Positions 53,893-62,401 of a DNA stretch of 64,000 nucleotides are shown here, one piece after another; the first letter of the stretch is position 1; every line of letters begins with the position of its first letter. Origin of the DNA: Streptomyces rishiriensis (GTDB lineage: Bacteria > Actinomycetota > Actinomycetes > Streptomycetales > Streptomycetaceae); assembly GCF_003112535.1 (NCBI RefSeq), contig NZ_BEWA01000013.1:248001-312000 (forward strand). The letters are read 5' to 3'. The notes below the pieces were generated by a model. The model ran no database searches. It was given only the letters and a program-made list of their open reading frames with translations, and had not been told where the DNA came from. The translations under genes were made by a program, and so were the position numbers.

Positions 53893-54006
53893 TCACGCGC
53901 CGTCGAACGTCCCGGTGAGTTCGGGCGTCGTCTCCATCCGCAGGACCGCGGTACGGGGGAGCACCAGCTCCCTGCCGGTATCCGCCAAGAGCTTGGTGGC
54001 CATCAT
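53893..54006 (-). CDS. Possible 37-residue ORF, translationally coupled
   Basis: ATG at 54006 overlaps the stop of the 60-residue gene (ATGA). Sequence begins MMATKLLADTGRELVLPRTA and ends TTPELTGTFDGA. It may be a genuine short coupled gene or the N-terminal end of a longer one lost in the adjoining pseudogene zone. Confidence 0.35.
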   Translation of the reverse strand: MMATKLLADTGRELVLPRTAVLRMETTPELTGTFDGA

Positions 54007-54185
54007 GGGGAATCACCTCGCTCGCTTCTGGGTGCCGCGTCCTCGCCAGGTCGCCCAGGAGCGGCCGCGTTCGAAGGCGGCCACGTGATCGCGTGCTGCC
54101 GATTGGCCAGGTGGATGAGGAGCACCCCCAGAGCGATCATCGCCATGACGGCGGCCACGGCCACGGTGGTCTCCGTGGTCCTCAC
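54003..54185 (-). CDS. 60-residue single-helix membrane protein
   Basis: GTG at 54185 overlaps the stop of the DUF5994 gene (GTGA). One helix near the N-terminus (VAVAAVMAMIALGVLLIHLA), then a Pro/Glu-rich soluble tail. Coupled with both neighbours, so probably one transcript. Function unknown. Confidence 0.55.
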   Translation of the reverse strand: MRTTETTVAVAAVMAMIALGVLLIHLANRQHAITWPPSNAAAPGRPGEDAAPRSERGDSP

Positions 54186-54817
54186 ATCCCCATCGGCCGG
54201 TTCGGGATCGTGGCGGGTGCGGCGCCTTGGTCTCCGTCCCCGGGAAGGGCTGCCGCGATCCGGGGCCGCGCGGCGGGATCGCGGGCCCCATGCCCGCCCT
54301 CGGAGTCCCAGACCGCTTCCACGGCACGGTCGGTCTCCGTCGCCGTCCGCAGACGCGCGACCTGCTCCATCAGCCGGCTCGCGGTCGACGTGCCCAGGGG
54401 GTCACTCGCGGCGGCCATCAACCACGCGGCCGAGGCGGCGTCCGTCCGCGGCGGGACCACCAGCAGGTTCCAGCGGCCCACACGGTACGAGAGCAGCAGC
54501 AGTTCGTGCGGATCCTGCTCAGGCAGGAACCAGCCCACCTTCACGACGTGCCCGGCGACGGGCACCGTCCGCGGGATGACCGGCCAGAGAGTGGGATTGA
54601 CCGTGACCCGGGTGATCCGGCCCCACAGAGGGTCCAGTGCTGAGGCCAGGACCGGAAGTTCCGCTCCGAGATCGCGAGAGCGGGGCCACCATGCGCCGTC
54701 CAGCAGAGCCGGCCGGGTGCCGATGGGAGCCAGCGCCAGGCGGAGTGACGAAGAGGTGGGCGAGGACGACGGAAACCGGTCGTGGGGTGTCGGCGAGAGG
54801 GGGACGGTCGCAGTCAT
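54182..54817 (-). CDS. DUF5994 protein
   Basis: 211 residues, ATG at 54817 (MTATVPLSPTPHDR). Signature region RPALLDGAWWPRSRDLGAEL, then PLWGRITRVTVNPTLWPVIP, VKVGWFLPEQDPHELLLLSY and NLLVVPPRTDAASAAWLMAA. DUF5994 proteins are common in Streptomyces near STAS/ANTAR-type regulators; no biochemical role is known. The C-terminus is longer than in the nearby remnant. Confidence 0.75.
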   Translation of the reverse strand: MTATVPLSPTPHDRFPSSSPTSSSLRLALAPIGTRPALLDGAWWPRSRDLGAELPVLASALDPLWGRITRVTVNPTLWPVIPRTVPVAGHVVKVGWFLPEQDPHELLLLSYRVGRWNLLVVPPRTDAASAAWLMAAASDPLGTSTASRLMEQVARLRTATETDRAVEAVWDSEGGHGARDPAARPRIAAALPGDGDQGAAPATIPNRPMGM

Positions 54818-55409
54818 GACGCGGACCCTGCCCCGGGCCGACCTCGGTCGGCCCGGCCTATTCGTTCGCCGAAAACGACACGGGCATGGAGGCCGGTGCA
54901 CGGAATGTCCTCGGTATCTCGAGCCTACTCCTCGGCCAAGCCGAGCGGACGGTTCCGTCGTCGGGTGAACTTCCCCGCACGCAGACCGACGAGGTCCGGG
55001 GCGCGAGACCCACTGACAACCAGGTGCCGGAAATGTCCGTCAGGCATACCATGAGAGCGGGTCGGCACACTCTCACGTGCGATCGGCCCGGAAGGGCGGC
55101 CCCGGTGTGTTGACGCCGGGGTCGTTGGAGCACGGCGGAGGCGGTCACCGAGAGCGGCGCGCCGTCCGGGTGCCGCCACCTCGCCGTCACGGCCCCGTCG
55201 GGAGGCATGAGCGGTATCCCGAACCCGGCTCGCTCATCGGCCGGCGGGCTCTCGACCTCTTGTGCCACGAGCCCCCTGCGGTGACCGGCCTCGAGGGGCG
55301 ACATGGCGCCCATGGCGTGATCGGCACCGCCCTGCCTGTCGGGTACATCCTGTGGACGCAGCCGCCTCCGTCGGGTTGCCACAGCCGGGACGAAGGGAAG
55401 CGGACAGCG
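54818..55409. other. 592-bp region without a supported gene
   Basis: Between the DUF5994 gene (leftward) and the SpoIIE-type gene (rightward). Frames are open on both strands but lack natural composition. It must hold the two divergent promoters; none can be named with confidence. Confidence 0.4.
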
Positions 55410-56657
55410 ATGACGAACGCTGGGCGCAAGCCGGACCGGCTCGGGGTGGACCGGTCGGAGGGGTTCGGCGAACGACTGCTCGGTGTGCTGCTGGACCGCG
55501 CCCACGAGATGCCGCCGGAGCTGATCGCCCCACTCGTCGCGGAAGAGGTGGCCAGGGTCGGAGGGCGGGAGGTGTCGATCCTGCTGCAGGACTACGAGCA
55601 GGTGCTGCTGGTGCCACTGCCGGGCCGGAGACTGAGGGTCGGAGGTCCCGAGCCGGTCGAGAACTCCCCCGCCGGCGAGGCGTTCCTGAGCCACAGAACG
55701 GTAGAGGTGCCGGAGGAGGGCACAGGCAGCGTGCGGATGTACCTGCCGCTGCTGGACGGCAGCGACCAGATCGGGGCGATGGCCGTCACCATGGACAGCG
55801 TCGACGACGATGATCGGCGGTTGCTGCGCAGACTTGCCGGACTGGTCGCGGACATGATCGTCACGAAGGACGCCTACACCGACCAGTTCTTCCAGGCTCG
55901 CCGCAGTTCCCCGATGAGTGTGGCCGCGGAGATCCAGTGGTCGTTGCTGCCCCCGCTGACGATGACCGTTCCGCAGGTCGAGGTGGCCGGGATCCTGGAA
56001 CCCGCCTACGACGTGGCCGGCGACAGCTTCGACTACGCCCTCAACGGCGACGTCCTGCATATGGCCATGCTCGACGCGATGGGGCACGGGCTGGACGCGG
56101 CGACCATGGCGACAGTGGCCGTCGGCGCCTATCGCCACACGCGGCGGGCCCACACGGACCTGTCCCAGGTCTACGCGTTCATGGACAGGGCCATCAACGA
56201 GCAGTTCGGCCACGACCACTTCGTCACCGCTCAGATAATGATCCTGGACATCACCTCAGGTCGGCTTCAGTGGGTCAACGCCGGCCACCCGGCTCCGCTC
56301 CTGATCCGTGACCGCGCGGTGGTGGACCGCCTGGAGAGCCCGACCACGTTGCCGGTCGGCTTCGGCGGTGAGGAGCCAGTGGTCAGCGAGCGGACGTTGC
56401 GACCCGGGGACCGGTTGTTGTGCTTCACCGACGGCCTGATCGAGGAACACCAGGCCGGCGGGGCACAGTTCGGGGAGGATCAGCTCATCGAGTGGACCGA
56501 CCGGATCCTCCACGGACGCACCCAGATACGGGCGGTGGTACGAGCGCTCTCCCACGCTCTGAAGCAGGAACGCGGCGGCACCACGACCGACGACGCGACC
56601 ATCTTCCTCGTCGAGTGGCGCGGCGGCGACGCCGATCACCTCGCCACCCTCGATTGA
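55410..56657 (+). CDS. SpoIIE/RsbU-type PP2C phosphatase with GAF-like sensor
   Basis: 415 residues, ATG at 55410 behind GAAGGGA. A GAF-like sensor fills residues ~20-155 (EVSILLQDYEQVLLVPLPGR, VRMYLPLLDGSDQIGAMAVT). The PP2C domain follows (about 165-405) with metal-binding motifs (EIQWSLLPPL, YDVAGDSFDYALNGDVLHMA, LDAMGHGLDAATMATVAVGA, FTDGLIEEHQAG, TDDATIFLVEW). Such phosphatases dephosphorylate STAS anti-anti-sigma factors and free stress sigma factors, fitting the STAS genes nearby. Catalytic acidic residues look intact. Confidence 0.9.
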   Translation: MTNAGRKPDRLGVDRSEGFGERLLGVLLDRAHEMPPELIAPLVAEEVARVGGREVSILLQDYEQVLLVPLPGRRLRVGGPEPVENSPAGEAFLSHRTVEVPEEGTGSVRMYLPLLDGSDQIGAMAVTMDSVDDDDRRLLRRLAGLVADMIVTKDAYTDQFFQARRSSPMSVAAEIQWSLLPPLTMTVPQVEVAGILEPAYDVAGDSFDYALNGDVLHMAMLDAMGHGLDAATMATVAVGAYRHTRRAHTDLSQVYAFMDRAINEQFGHDHFVTAQIMILDITSGRLQWVNAGHPAPLLIRDRAVVDRLESPTTLPVGFGGEEPVVSERTLRPGDRLLCFTDGLIEEHQAGGAQFGEDQLIEWTDRILHGRTQIRAVVRALSHALKQERGGTTTDDATIFLVEWRGGDADHLATLD

Positions 56658-56773
56658 GCCCGCCTCCGACGCACCGGTCTCGGCCCGTCCACCGATGCCC
56701 GGCAGGGGCCCGGGACGCCCGGCACCGTGCACGTGTGTCTGAGGTCCCGTGTCCCGCACTGTGACGACGGCGC

Positions 56774-57694
56774 TCACGTCGGCAGAAGCCGTCCGGCAGA
56801 GATCCGCTCCCGCGGCGGCAAGCAGGGCTTGCTCGCCAGGGCGGTGTACGTCTTGGCGGTGTCGGTGATGACGTCGCGGCTACTGTCCGGGGTGAGGGCC
56901 CGGGCCTGAAGATGCTCGTGCATCACGCCGTAGTACTGCACGTCGGACGCCTTCTCCAGGTAGAGATCGCTGGTGAACCGTTCCAGGTACACGACCCCCG
57001 CCTCGGCGCCGTCGGCGAACCGCAGGACGGAGAACTGTCCTGCCAGGCCCGGGTGGGCGCCCGCCGTGTAGGGAAGGACCTGCACCGTGATGTGCGGCTC
57101 GGCGCTGAGCGCGTGCAGGTGCTCCAGTTGTTCACGCATGACATCCGGGCCGCCGACGACACGGTGCAGGGCCGATTCGTCGAGGATGGCCCACAGTCGC
57201 AGTGGGCAGGACGGGTCGTAGATCCGGTGCTGACGGCGCAGCCGCACCTTGAGGCGCGTGGCCGCCTGTGCGGGACTGAGCCGAGGGATCGTTTCCTCGA
57301 TGACGGCCTGGGCGTACGCGGGGCTCTGCAGCAGGTCGGGCACCATCATGGGCGCGTGGGTGTGCAGGGAAGCGGCGTCTGTCTCCAGGCCGATGTAGAC
57401 GCTGTCGGAGAGGTCGCCGTAGGGGTGCCACCAACCCCGCTGACCGGATTCCCTGGCCATCTCCGTCAGAGAGTCGATGACCTGCTGATCCGTCACCTCG
57501 TAGATCGCGCACAGGTCGCGCACGTCACGCGGGCTGATGGCGCGGTTGCCGTTCTCCAAATGACTGATCTTGGGCTGGGAGACCATGAGCCGCTCAGCCA
57601 CTTCCGTGCTCTTCAGCCCACTGGCCATACGGAGCCGCCGAAGCTCGGCCCCGAGGCGGCGTCTCCTGACAGTGGGATTGGTCTTCGCCGCCAC
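56774..57694 (-). CDS. XRE-family regulator with DUF5753
   Basis: 306 residues from GTG at 57694. N-terminal helix-turn-helix (LRRLRMASGLKSTEVAERLM, VSQPKISHLENGNRAISPRD), then a DUF5753 domain (MMVPDLLQSPAYAQAVIEET, LRLWAILDESALHRVVGGPD, TVQVLPYTAGAHPGLAGQFS). In Streptomyces such regulators usually pair with a short DUF397 gene, which is absent here, so the partner may have been lost or lie elsewhere. It converges with the SpoIIE-type gene. Confidence 0.85.
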   Translation of the reverse strand: MAAKTNPTVRRRRLGAELRRLRMASGLKSTEVAERLMVSQPKISHLENGNRAISPRDVRDLCAIYEVTDQQVIDSLTEMARESGQRGWWHPYGDLSDSVYIGLETDAASLHTHAPMMVPDLLQSPAYAQAVIEETIPRLSPAQAATRLKVRLRRQHRIYDPSCPLRLWAILDESALHRVVGGPDVMREQLEHLHALSAEPHITVQVLPYTAGAHPGLAGQFSVLRFADGAEAGVVYLERFTSDLYLEKASDVQYYGVMHEHLQARALTPDSSRDVITDTAKTYTALASKPCLPPRERISAGRLLPT

Positions 57695-58251
57695 GCGCGG
57701 TGTACCTCCGGTCCAAATGGCAGTGTCAGCCCGCAGGTTGCCATGGCACAGAGGTTGTCGATCACACGCAATGCCGTCCCCGCCGCCGGCAGCCGAAACG
57801 GACTCTTACCTTGGCATTTGCCGTGGAGCGGCGATGAGGGCGATGGCGATCGCGCCGCCACCCACCGGCGGCAGGCAGTACGTACCGAGCGCGGAAAAGG
57901 GCGCGTTGCGCGAAGCCGTCGAATCGAAGCGGGAACGAAGAGCCCGGTCCGCAACGGCACTCCACGCGCGCCGCCCACGTGACCTGACAGATCCCTCCGC
58001 GCCCCCGCACAAAGACGTCGGGCATCCCTGTTCAGTCGCGACGGCTTCGCAAGGTCGGCCCTTGCTTCGACGAGCCCGAACACGAGCAGGGCCGCATCGC
58101 ACGGGCCATGTCCTCCGCTCAGCGTCGTGCCCGTAGCGTGCCCTTCAGAGCGGCCAGCCACGGTCGGCAACGGTGCCACCAGCCACTCACACTTGCGATG
58201 ACATAGCGAATCTGTGCAGGTCAGAGGCGATTCGGCCACCCAAGCGCCGTC
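57695..58251. other. Non-coding stretch before the right att copy
   Basis: 557 bp between the XRE-type regulator and the second tRNA-Gly piece. An open frame from 57570 to 58136 is mostly Arg/Ala-rich noise. It may contain the decayed divergent partner of the regulator, but nothing recognisable remains. Confidence 0.4.
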
Positions 58252-58295
58252 GCTTCCCAAGCTGAGAGCGCGAGTTCGATTCTCGTCACCCGCTC
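58252..58295 (+). other. att site (right copy): duplicated 3' end of tRNA-Gly
   Basis: 44 nt identical to 39852-39895, from the anticodon loop to one base past the tRNA. The 5' half of a tRNA is absent, so this is not a gene but the far boundary of an 18.4-kb insertion. Confidence 0.85.
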
Positions 58296-58515
58296 CACCA
58301 CGAACCCCCGGGCCGATGAGGCGAATTCAAGGGGTCTGTTGTGACGCCCCGGCCGGGCCCCAGTCGCTCCGCCGAGGGGACACCGGACAAACCTCGTGGC
58401 GGGCGTCCGGTAGCCGGCGCCCGCGGCCGACACGGCCGCACTGCCAGGCGAGGGAATCGGCCGAAGTGAACCGCACGGGTTGGATTGCCGTCCCAGTGCT
58501 GATAATGACGTTGTC

Positions 58516-59316
58516 ATGGCCATGAATGTGATGGAACTGCACAGCATCAATCCTTGGGAAGTGTCCTTCCTGCGCGAGGAGGTGGGCGGCTACTTCACCC
58601 ACGGCATCGTGTGCACGCCGGGCGCGACGGTACTCGATGTGGGCGCCAACATCGGCGTGTTCTCGGCGGTCGTGTACGAACGGCTGGACGGGGACGTGCG
58701 GATTTATGCCTTCGAGCCGTTGCCCCCACTCCACGCGACACTTGAGCGCAACGCTCGCGACTTCTTCAACGGGCGCCTGACCCCGCTCCCTTACGGCTTG
58801 GCGTCTCGCGAGGACGAGCTCGATTTCAGCTACGTTCCGGCCGCCACGATCTTCTCCTCTTCCTCGCGAGATCAGGGGAACATCGAGGCTGAGCGGCGCC
58901 GAGTCACCGCCAGCATTGTCGAAATGATCAGTCAGGGCGGCCTGGGACCGGTCCTGCGCCGCGTACCCCTCCCCATTCTCACTGTTCTCGTCGGCCGCAA
59001 GCTGCGGGTGATGCGGCGCCTTGAGACGCACCGGGTGAAGGTCCGGACCCTGTCATCGGCGCTCGACGAGCAGGGCATCGACCGCATCGACCTGCTCAAG
59101 ATCGATGTGGAAGGCGCCGAACTCGAGGTACTCAGGGGCATCGAGCAACGACACTGGCCGCTGGTGCGCCAGGCCGTGGTGGAGGTGGAGCGCTGGCGGC
59201 AGAACCGCGACGCGGTCTGCACGACCCTCCTCACACACGGCTTCACAGTCAGCACCGAGCAGAACCCGGTCCAGCAGGCCGGCGACATAGGCATGGTGTT
59301 CGCGATCAGGCCCTGA
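58516..59316 (+). CDS. FkbM-family SAM-dependent methyltransferase
   Basis: 266 residues, ATG at 58516. SAM-binding motif I (GATVLDVGANIGVFSAVVYE), motif II (RIYAFEPLPPLHATLERNAR) and the FkbM hallmark (RIDLLKIDVEGAELEVLRGI). FkbM enzymes O-methylate sugars, polyketides and other small molecules. There is no biosynthetic cluster around it, so the substrate is open. A GAEL-type C-terminal region (HWPLVRQAVVEVERWRQNRD) completes the fold. It lies just inside the right side of the second att copy. Confidence 0.85.
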   Translation: MAMNVMELHSINPWEVSFLREEVGGYFTHGIVCTPGATVLDVGANIGVFSAVVYERLDGDVRIYAFEPLPPLHATLERNARDFFNGRLTPLPYGLASREDELDFSYVPAATIFSSSSRDQGNIEAERRRVTASIVEMISQGGLGPVLRRVPLPILTVLVGRKLRVMRRLETHRVKVRTLSSALDEQGIDRIDLLKIDVEGAELEVLRGIEQRHWPLVRQAVVEVERWRQNRDAVCTTLLTHGFTVSTEQNPVQQAGDIGMVFAIRP

Positions 59317-59848
59317 CCGCTTGTGGCACCCGGCACTCGGTGGTCGATGCATGTGCCGGTCTCCCCCGCCGGGCGGCCACTCAGGGGAGATCCACGCTGC
59401 TCCGGGAGAACCACGGCAGGAGCCCAGCCCACGGCACCCCCGAGCCACCCCCACCCCCACGCCCGGCAGACCCGCTCCGCGATCGGACGGTCTCGACCTC
59501 GGCTACGCAGCGGTGATGCGGTGGGGTGACCGCCCGTTTGTCCACCGAGACCGGTCAGCCGTCCCTCCGTGTCCTCCGCCAGGACGGCAACCCGCTTCCC
59601 ACTCAGAGCGCGGGCTGCCCGCCCGCCGCTGGGCATCAGCGGATCCGTCTGCTCATGCACCGACGCATCTCCGACCAGGCGCCGCTCAGGAGGCCAGCAG
59701 TCCATATGCGCCGAGAAGCGCTCCCCAGAAACCGCGAACGGGCAGCCGACGGTCGCCACTTTGGGACACCAGGGTACGTCAAATGACGCTTCAGGCCCCG
59801 ATGGCCGACCTTCACGCTTTCCCGTCCACAACCTGTGGGGAAAGCACC
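59317..59848. other. 532-bp region without a supported gene
   Basis: Between the methyltransferase and the toxin gene ends, which converge. Short frames exist (for example 59526-59786) but have no homologous look, ribosome site or composition bias expected of genes. Confidence 0.4.
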
Positions 59849-60259
59849 TCAGGTGACGTCGTAGACATTGTGCTGGAGCAGATCGGTTGCGTGCCGGGCG
59901 ATGGCCCGGTAGTCGGCGTCGTCGTGGAGGACAGCCAGGCCGTGGTGGGCGGCGGTGGCGGCGATGACGAGGTCCACCGCCGAGGCGCTGCGATGCTCCC
60001 CGGCCTGGGACATACGGTGTTGCACCGCGCTGATCCAACGCCCCGCGTTCTTCGGCACCGACACGTCGGGATAGAGGTCGGTGAACATCTCCGCGATCTC
60101 GTCGTACTCACGGCCGTTCCGGGCGCTGTACAGGAACTCGGTTCGCTGCACGTAGCAGGATGCGATGGCACCGGCGTCGATCGCGTCGTACCAGGCCGAC
60201 TGCAGCTTTGGTTCGCGGAGCAGCCGGACCAGGCCGGAGGTGTCGAGCAGGTAGATCAC
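59849..60259 (-). CDS. PIN-domain toxin (VapC family)
   Basis: 136 residues from GTG at 60259 (VIYLLDTSGLVRLLREP), which overlaps the antitoxin stop by 4 bp. The four acidic residues of PIN nucleases are visible: D in LLDTSG, E in VQRTEFLYS, D in SAVDLVIAATAAHHGL and D in AVLHDDADYRAIA. VapC toxins cut RNA, often tRNA, to halt translation. It is the second gene of an antitoxin-first operon. The toxin may help keep the inserted DNA in place. Confidence 0.88.
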   Translation of the reverse strand: MIYLLDTSGLVRLLREPKLQSAWYDAIDAGAIASCYVQRTEFLYSARNGREYDEIAEMFTDLYPDVSVPKNAGRWISAVQHRMSQAGEHRSASAVDLVIAATAAHHGLAVLHDDADYRAIARHATDLLQHNVYDVT

Positions 60260-60477
60260 CGGCTGTGCTTCTCCGCCCGGTGCAGGCGCTCGGCGTCCTC
60301 GACGGCACCCCAATCACGCGCCCGCTCGAAGTGACGGCTGATGCGCGCCGCACGCTCCTGCTGTTCGGCGTAGAAGTGCAGAGCCAGGTTGACCGCCTCC
60401 TTCTTGGTCCTGACCTTGGCCAGAGCCATGGCACGCTCCAGGGCGTCATCATCGATGTCGATCTGGGTCACAGACAT
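60256..60477 (-). CDS. VapB-type antitoxin
   Basis: 73 residues, ATG at 60477 (MSVTQIDIDDDALERAMALA) with AGGAGGT just upstream. The N-terminus is a ribbon-helix-helix-like DNA-binding segment (TKKEAVNLALHFYAEQQERA), the C-terminus a toxin-binding tail. It would neutralise the PIN toxin and, with it, repress their promoter through the palindrome at 60494-60535. Confidence 0.85.
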   Translation of the reverse strand: MSVTQIDIDDDALERAMALAKVRTKKEAVNLALHFYAEQQERAARISRHFERARDWGAVEDAERLHRAEKHSR

Positions 60478-60493
60478 ACGAGCACCTCCTGCG

Positions 60494-60535
60494 CAATGTT
60501 GGTGATGTACATAGAAGAGTATGTGACCAACATTG
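60494..60535 (-). promoter_or_regulatory. Palindromic operator of the toxin-antitoxin operon
   Basis: Outer arms CAATGTTGGT (60494-60503) and ACCAACATTG (60526-60535) are perfect complements; inner arms ACATA and TATGT lie between them. It starts 17 bp upstream of the antitoxin ATG, in AT-rich DNA, and is well placed for autorepression by the VapBC complex. Confidence 0.7.
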
Positions 60536-60577
60536 ATGACGCCACCTTCGAACGTCAGGTGTGCAATCGCAACGGAA

Positions 60578-60597
60578 ATTCTCGTCACCCGCTCCAC
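60578..60597 (+). other. Partial att copy: last 17 nt of tRNA-Gly
   Basis: 17 nt match the end of the tRNA-Gly att sequence exactly, and three more (CAC) match the right att copy. The sequence before it does not match the tRNA. It lies 41 bp from the end of an integrase remnant, so it probably marks an older insertion edge. Confidence 0.65.
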
Positions 60598-60601
60598 GAA
60601 C

Positions 60602-60631
60602 AAGGCCCAGGTCATCGACCCGGGCCTTTTT
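60602..60631 (+). terminator. Hairpin with T tract after the partial att copy
   Basis: AAGGCCC-A-GGTC, loop ATC, GACC-C-GGGCCTT with one internal mismatch, followed by TTT. It resembles a tRNA-gene terminator and may be the original terminator downstream of tRNA-Gly before the insertions. Confidence 0.65.
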
Positions 60632-60638
60632 GCTGCGC

Positions 60639-61076
60639 TCAGCGATCATTCGTCGCGTGCCAGATTCGTGCCAGATTCGTGCCAGAAGGCTTGTCCGGGG
60701 CTCTCCCGGCCGCGGCGGCTCGCGCCTTCCGTACGGTGGCGTCGAGGCCGGCGGCGACTTCCTGCTGTCGGTCGTCGTCGGAGTGCTGGTAGATCAGCGC
60801 GGCCTTCTCGGAGGACTGGCCGGCGCGGACCATCGTGTCCTTGAGGGTGGCACCGGATCGGGTGGACAGGGTGTGCCCCGTGTGGCGGAGGTCGTAGAAC
60901 CGGAAGCCCTCGGGCATGCCGACGGTCTCCCGAGCCTTACGCCACCTTCGCCCGAAGGTGCTGCGCCGGAAGGGAACACCCCTCTCTCCCACGAACAGCA
61001 GCCCGTCGGGCCCCGGCTCCGCGAACGACTCCAGGTGCCGGCGGAGCTCCCGGTGCGGGAATGCGGGAAGGAACAC
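60639..61076 (-). pseudogene. 5'-truncated tyrosine integrase (copy 2)
   Basis: 145 codons corresponding to the C-terminal third of a phage-type integrase. It keeps the HxxR-type box region (FRFYDLRHTGHTLSTRSGAT) and the catalytic tyrosine (EKAALIYQHSDDDRQQEVAA). The N-terminal arm-binding domain and the first catalytic Arg are missing, so it cannot recombine DNA alone. Its 3' end points to the partial att copy, the normal arrangement of such elements. Confidence 0.85.
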
Positions 61077-61157
61077 GGTCCAACGCCCGGCGTCCGCCCT
61101 TGTTTGCCCCTGCTCCGTGTGGGGTGGGTTTCTTGGAGCGAGGGCCGGCGCGGGGTG

Positions 61158-62129
61158 TCAGTCGTTGAGGTGGACGGTGATCTCGTTCGGGTCCTTTCCG
61201 GTGAGGTAGGCGGCGCTCATGATGTAGGCGGTGCCGCCGCGCAGGGCGATGGAGGTCGGGCCCTGTAGCCCGTCGGCGGCGGTCAGGACGGTGGTGTGGG
61301 TGCCATCGGGCTGGACGAGGGCGACCTGGTTGACGGTGTCGAGGGCGGCCAGGATCTGGTCGCCGTGGCCGGTGAAGGCGAAGTCGTCGATGCCGGTCAG
61401 GCCGGTGGCGGTGATCTGGACCGGGCCGGCGGTCCTGTCGGGGCGGATCGGGATGCGCACGATGGTGCCCTTGTCCAGGTTGGTGGCCCAGATCGCGCCG
61501 TTGTGGACCTTCAGGCCGTTGGCGCCGAGGAATCCGGCCGGGGCCAGTGCGGGGTCGGTGGACCAAGCGGTGGCGGTGCCGCCGGCGGCGGGCACGCTCC
61601 AGACGGCGCCCTCGGAGTCGGTGATGTAGAGGGTGTGGGTGCGAGCGTCCAGGGCCAGGCCGTTGGGCAGGCTGTTCGCGGGCATCGCGGCGATCCGCTC
61701 GGGCCGGCCGCCGGGGTGCATGCGCCACACGCCGGTGAGGTCGGCGGTGCCGGTGGCGTACAGGAAGTACAGGGTCCCGTCGTGGTCCCGGGTGATGCCC
61801 ACGGTCAGCGGGAAGCCCAGCGCCGGGGTGTGCACGCCGCCGTCGGCCGGCAGGGGCATGGTGGCAAGGATCCGGACGGCGCCGCCGCGGGTGACCTCGG
61901 CGACCTGGCGGCCCTTGGCGAAGGTGACGTACTGGTTGCCGTGGCGGTCCAGGGCGATGTTCTCAGGCGTCTGGCCCGCGGCCAGGTTGAAGTGCACGGC
62001 GGTCCGCGGGTGGCCCAGCGGGGCGGACGCGGCCGACGCCTGGGTCGCGCCGATGGTCGCGACCAGGCCGGTGGCCACAGCGGCGGCCGACACGGCGGTC
62101 TTGGAGAGCTTGGAGAGCTTGGTGAACAT
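61158..62129 (-). CDS. Secreted SMP-30/NHL-like beta-propeller protein
   Basis: 323 residues, ATG at 62129 (MFTKLSKLSKTAVSAAAVAT) behind GAAGGAA. Signal peptide ends near TQASA. The mature part shows propeller blades of the SMP-30/gluconolactonase-NHL type (NGLALDARTHTLYITDSEGA, NGLKVHNGAIWATNLDKGTI, TGIDDFAFTGHGDQILAALD). Lactonase activity is possible but metal ligands cannot be fixed by eye. It diverges from the SRPBCC gene across about 270 bp; no operator was recognised there. Confidence 0.8.
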   Translation of the reverse strand: MFTKLSKLSKTAVSAAAVATGLVATIGATQASAASAPLGHPRTAVHFNLAAGQTPENIALDRHGNQYVTFAKGRQVAEVTRGGAVRILATMPLPADGGVHTPALGFPLTVGITRDHDGTLYFLYATGTADLTGVWRMHPGGRPERIAAMPANSLPNGLALDARTHTLYITDSEGAVWSVPAAGGTATAWSTDPALAPAGFLGANGLKVHNGAIWATNLDKGTIVRIPIRPDRTAGPVQITATGLTGIDDFAFTGHGDQILAALDTVNQVALVQPDGTHTTVLTAADGLQGPTSIALRGGTAYIMSAAYLTGKDPNEITVHLND

Positions 62130-62401
62130 GGTTCCTTCGCAGGTTCCGGGCATGCGGCGGCGATGCCGACGCACAGGAAATGGATGGGTCCCGCCCCGGG
62201 CGCCAGGGCCACGGCAGGCAGCGGCCGCTACCCGGCCGTCCCCCGCAGGGACTGCTCCGAGTATTCGGTCGGGGCGGAAGGCGCAACCACTCCCTGGCGG
62301 GGATACGCACCGCCTGGGCTGGCCGCCCGGTGGGGCCGGCGCTGGAATGGACGTCGCCGCACCAGCGATCCGCAACACAGCCCAGCCCCCAGGAGGACCC
62401 T

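Noticed and set aside
58252..58295. A second tRNA-Gly gene
   Set aside because: Only the 3' half is present; no acceptor 5' strand or D arm lies upstream. Explained as an att copy.
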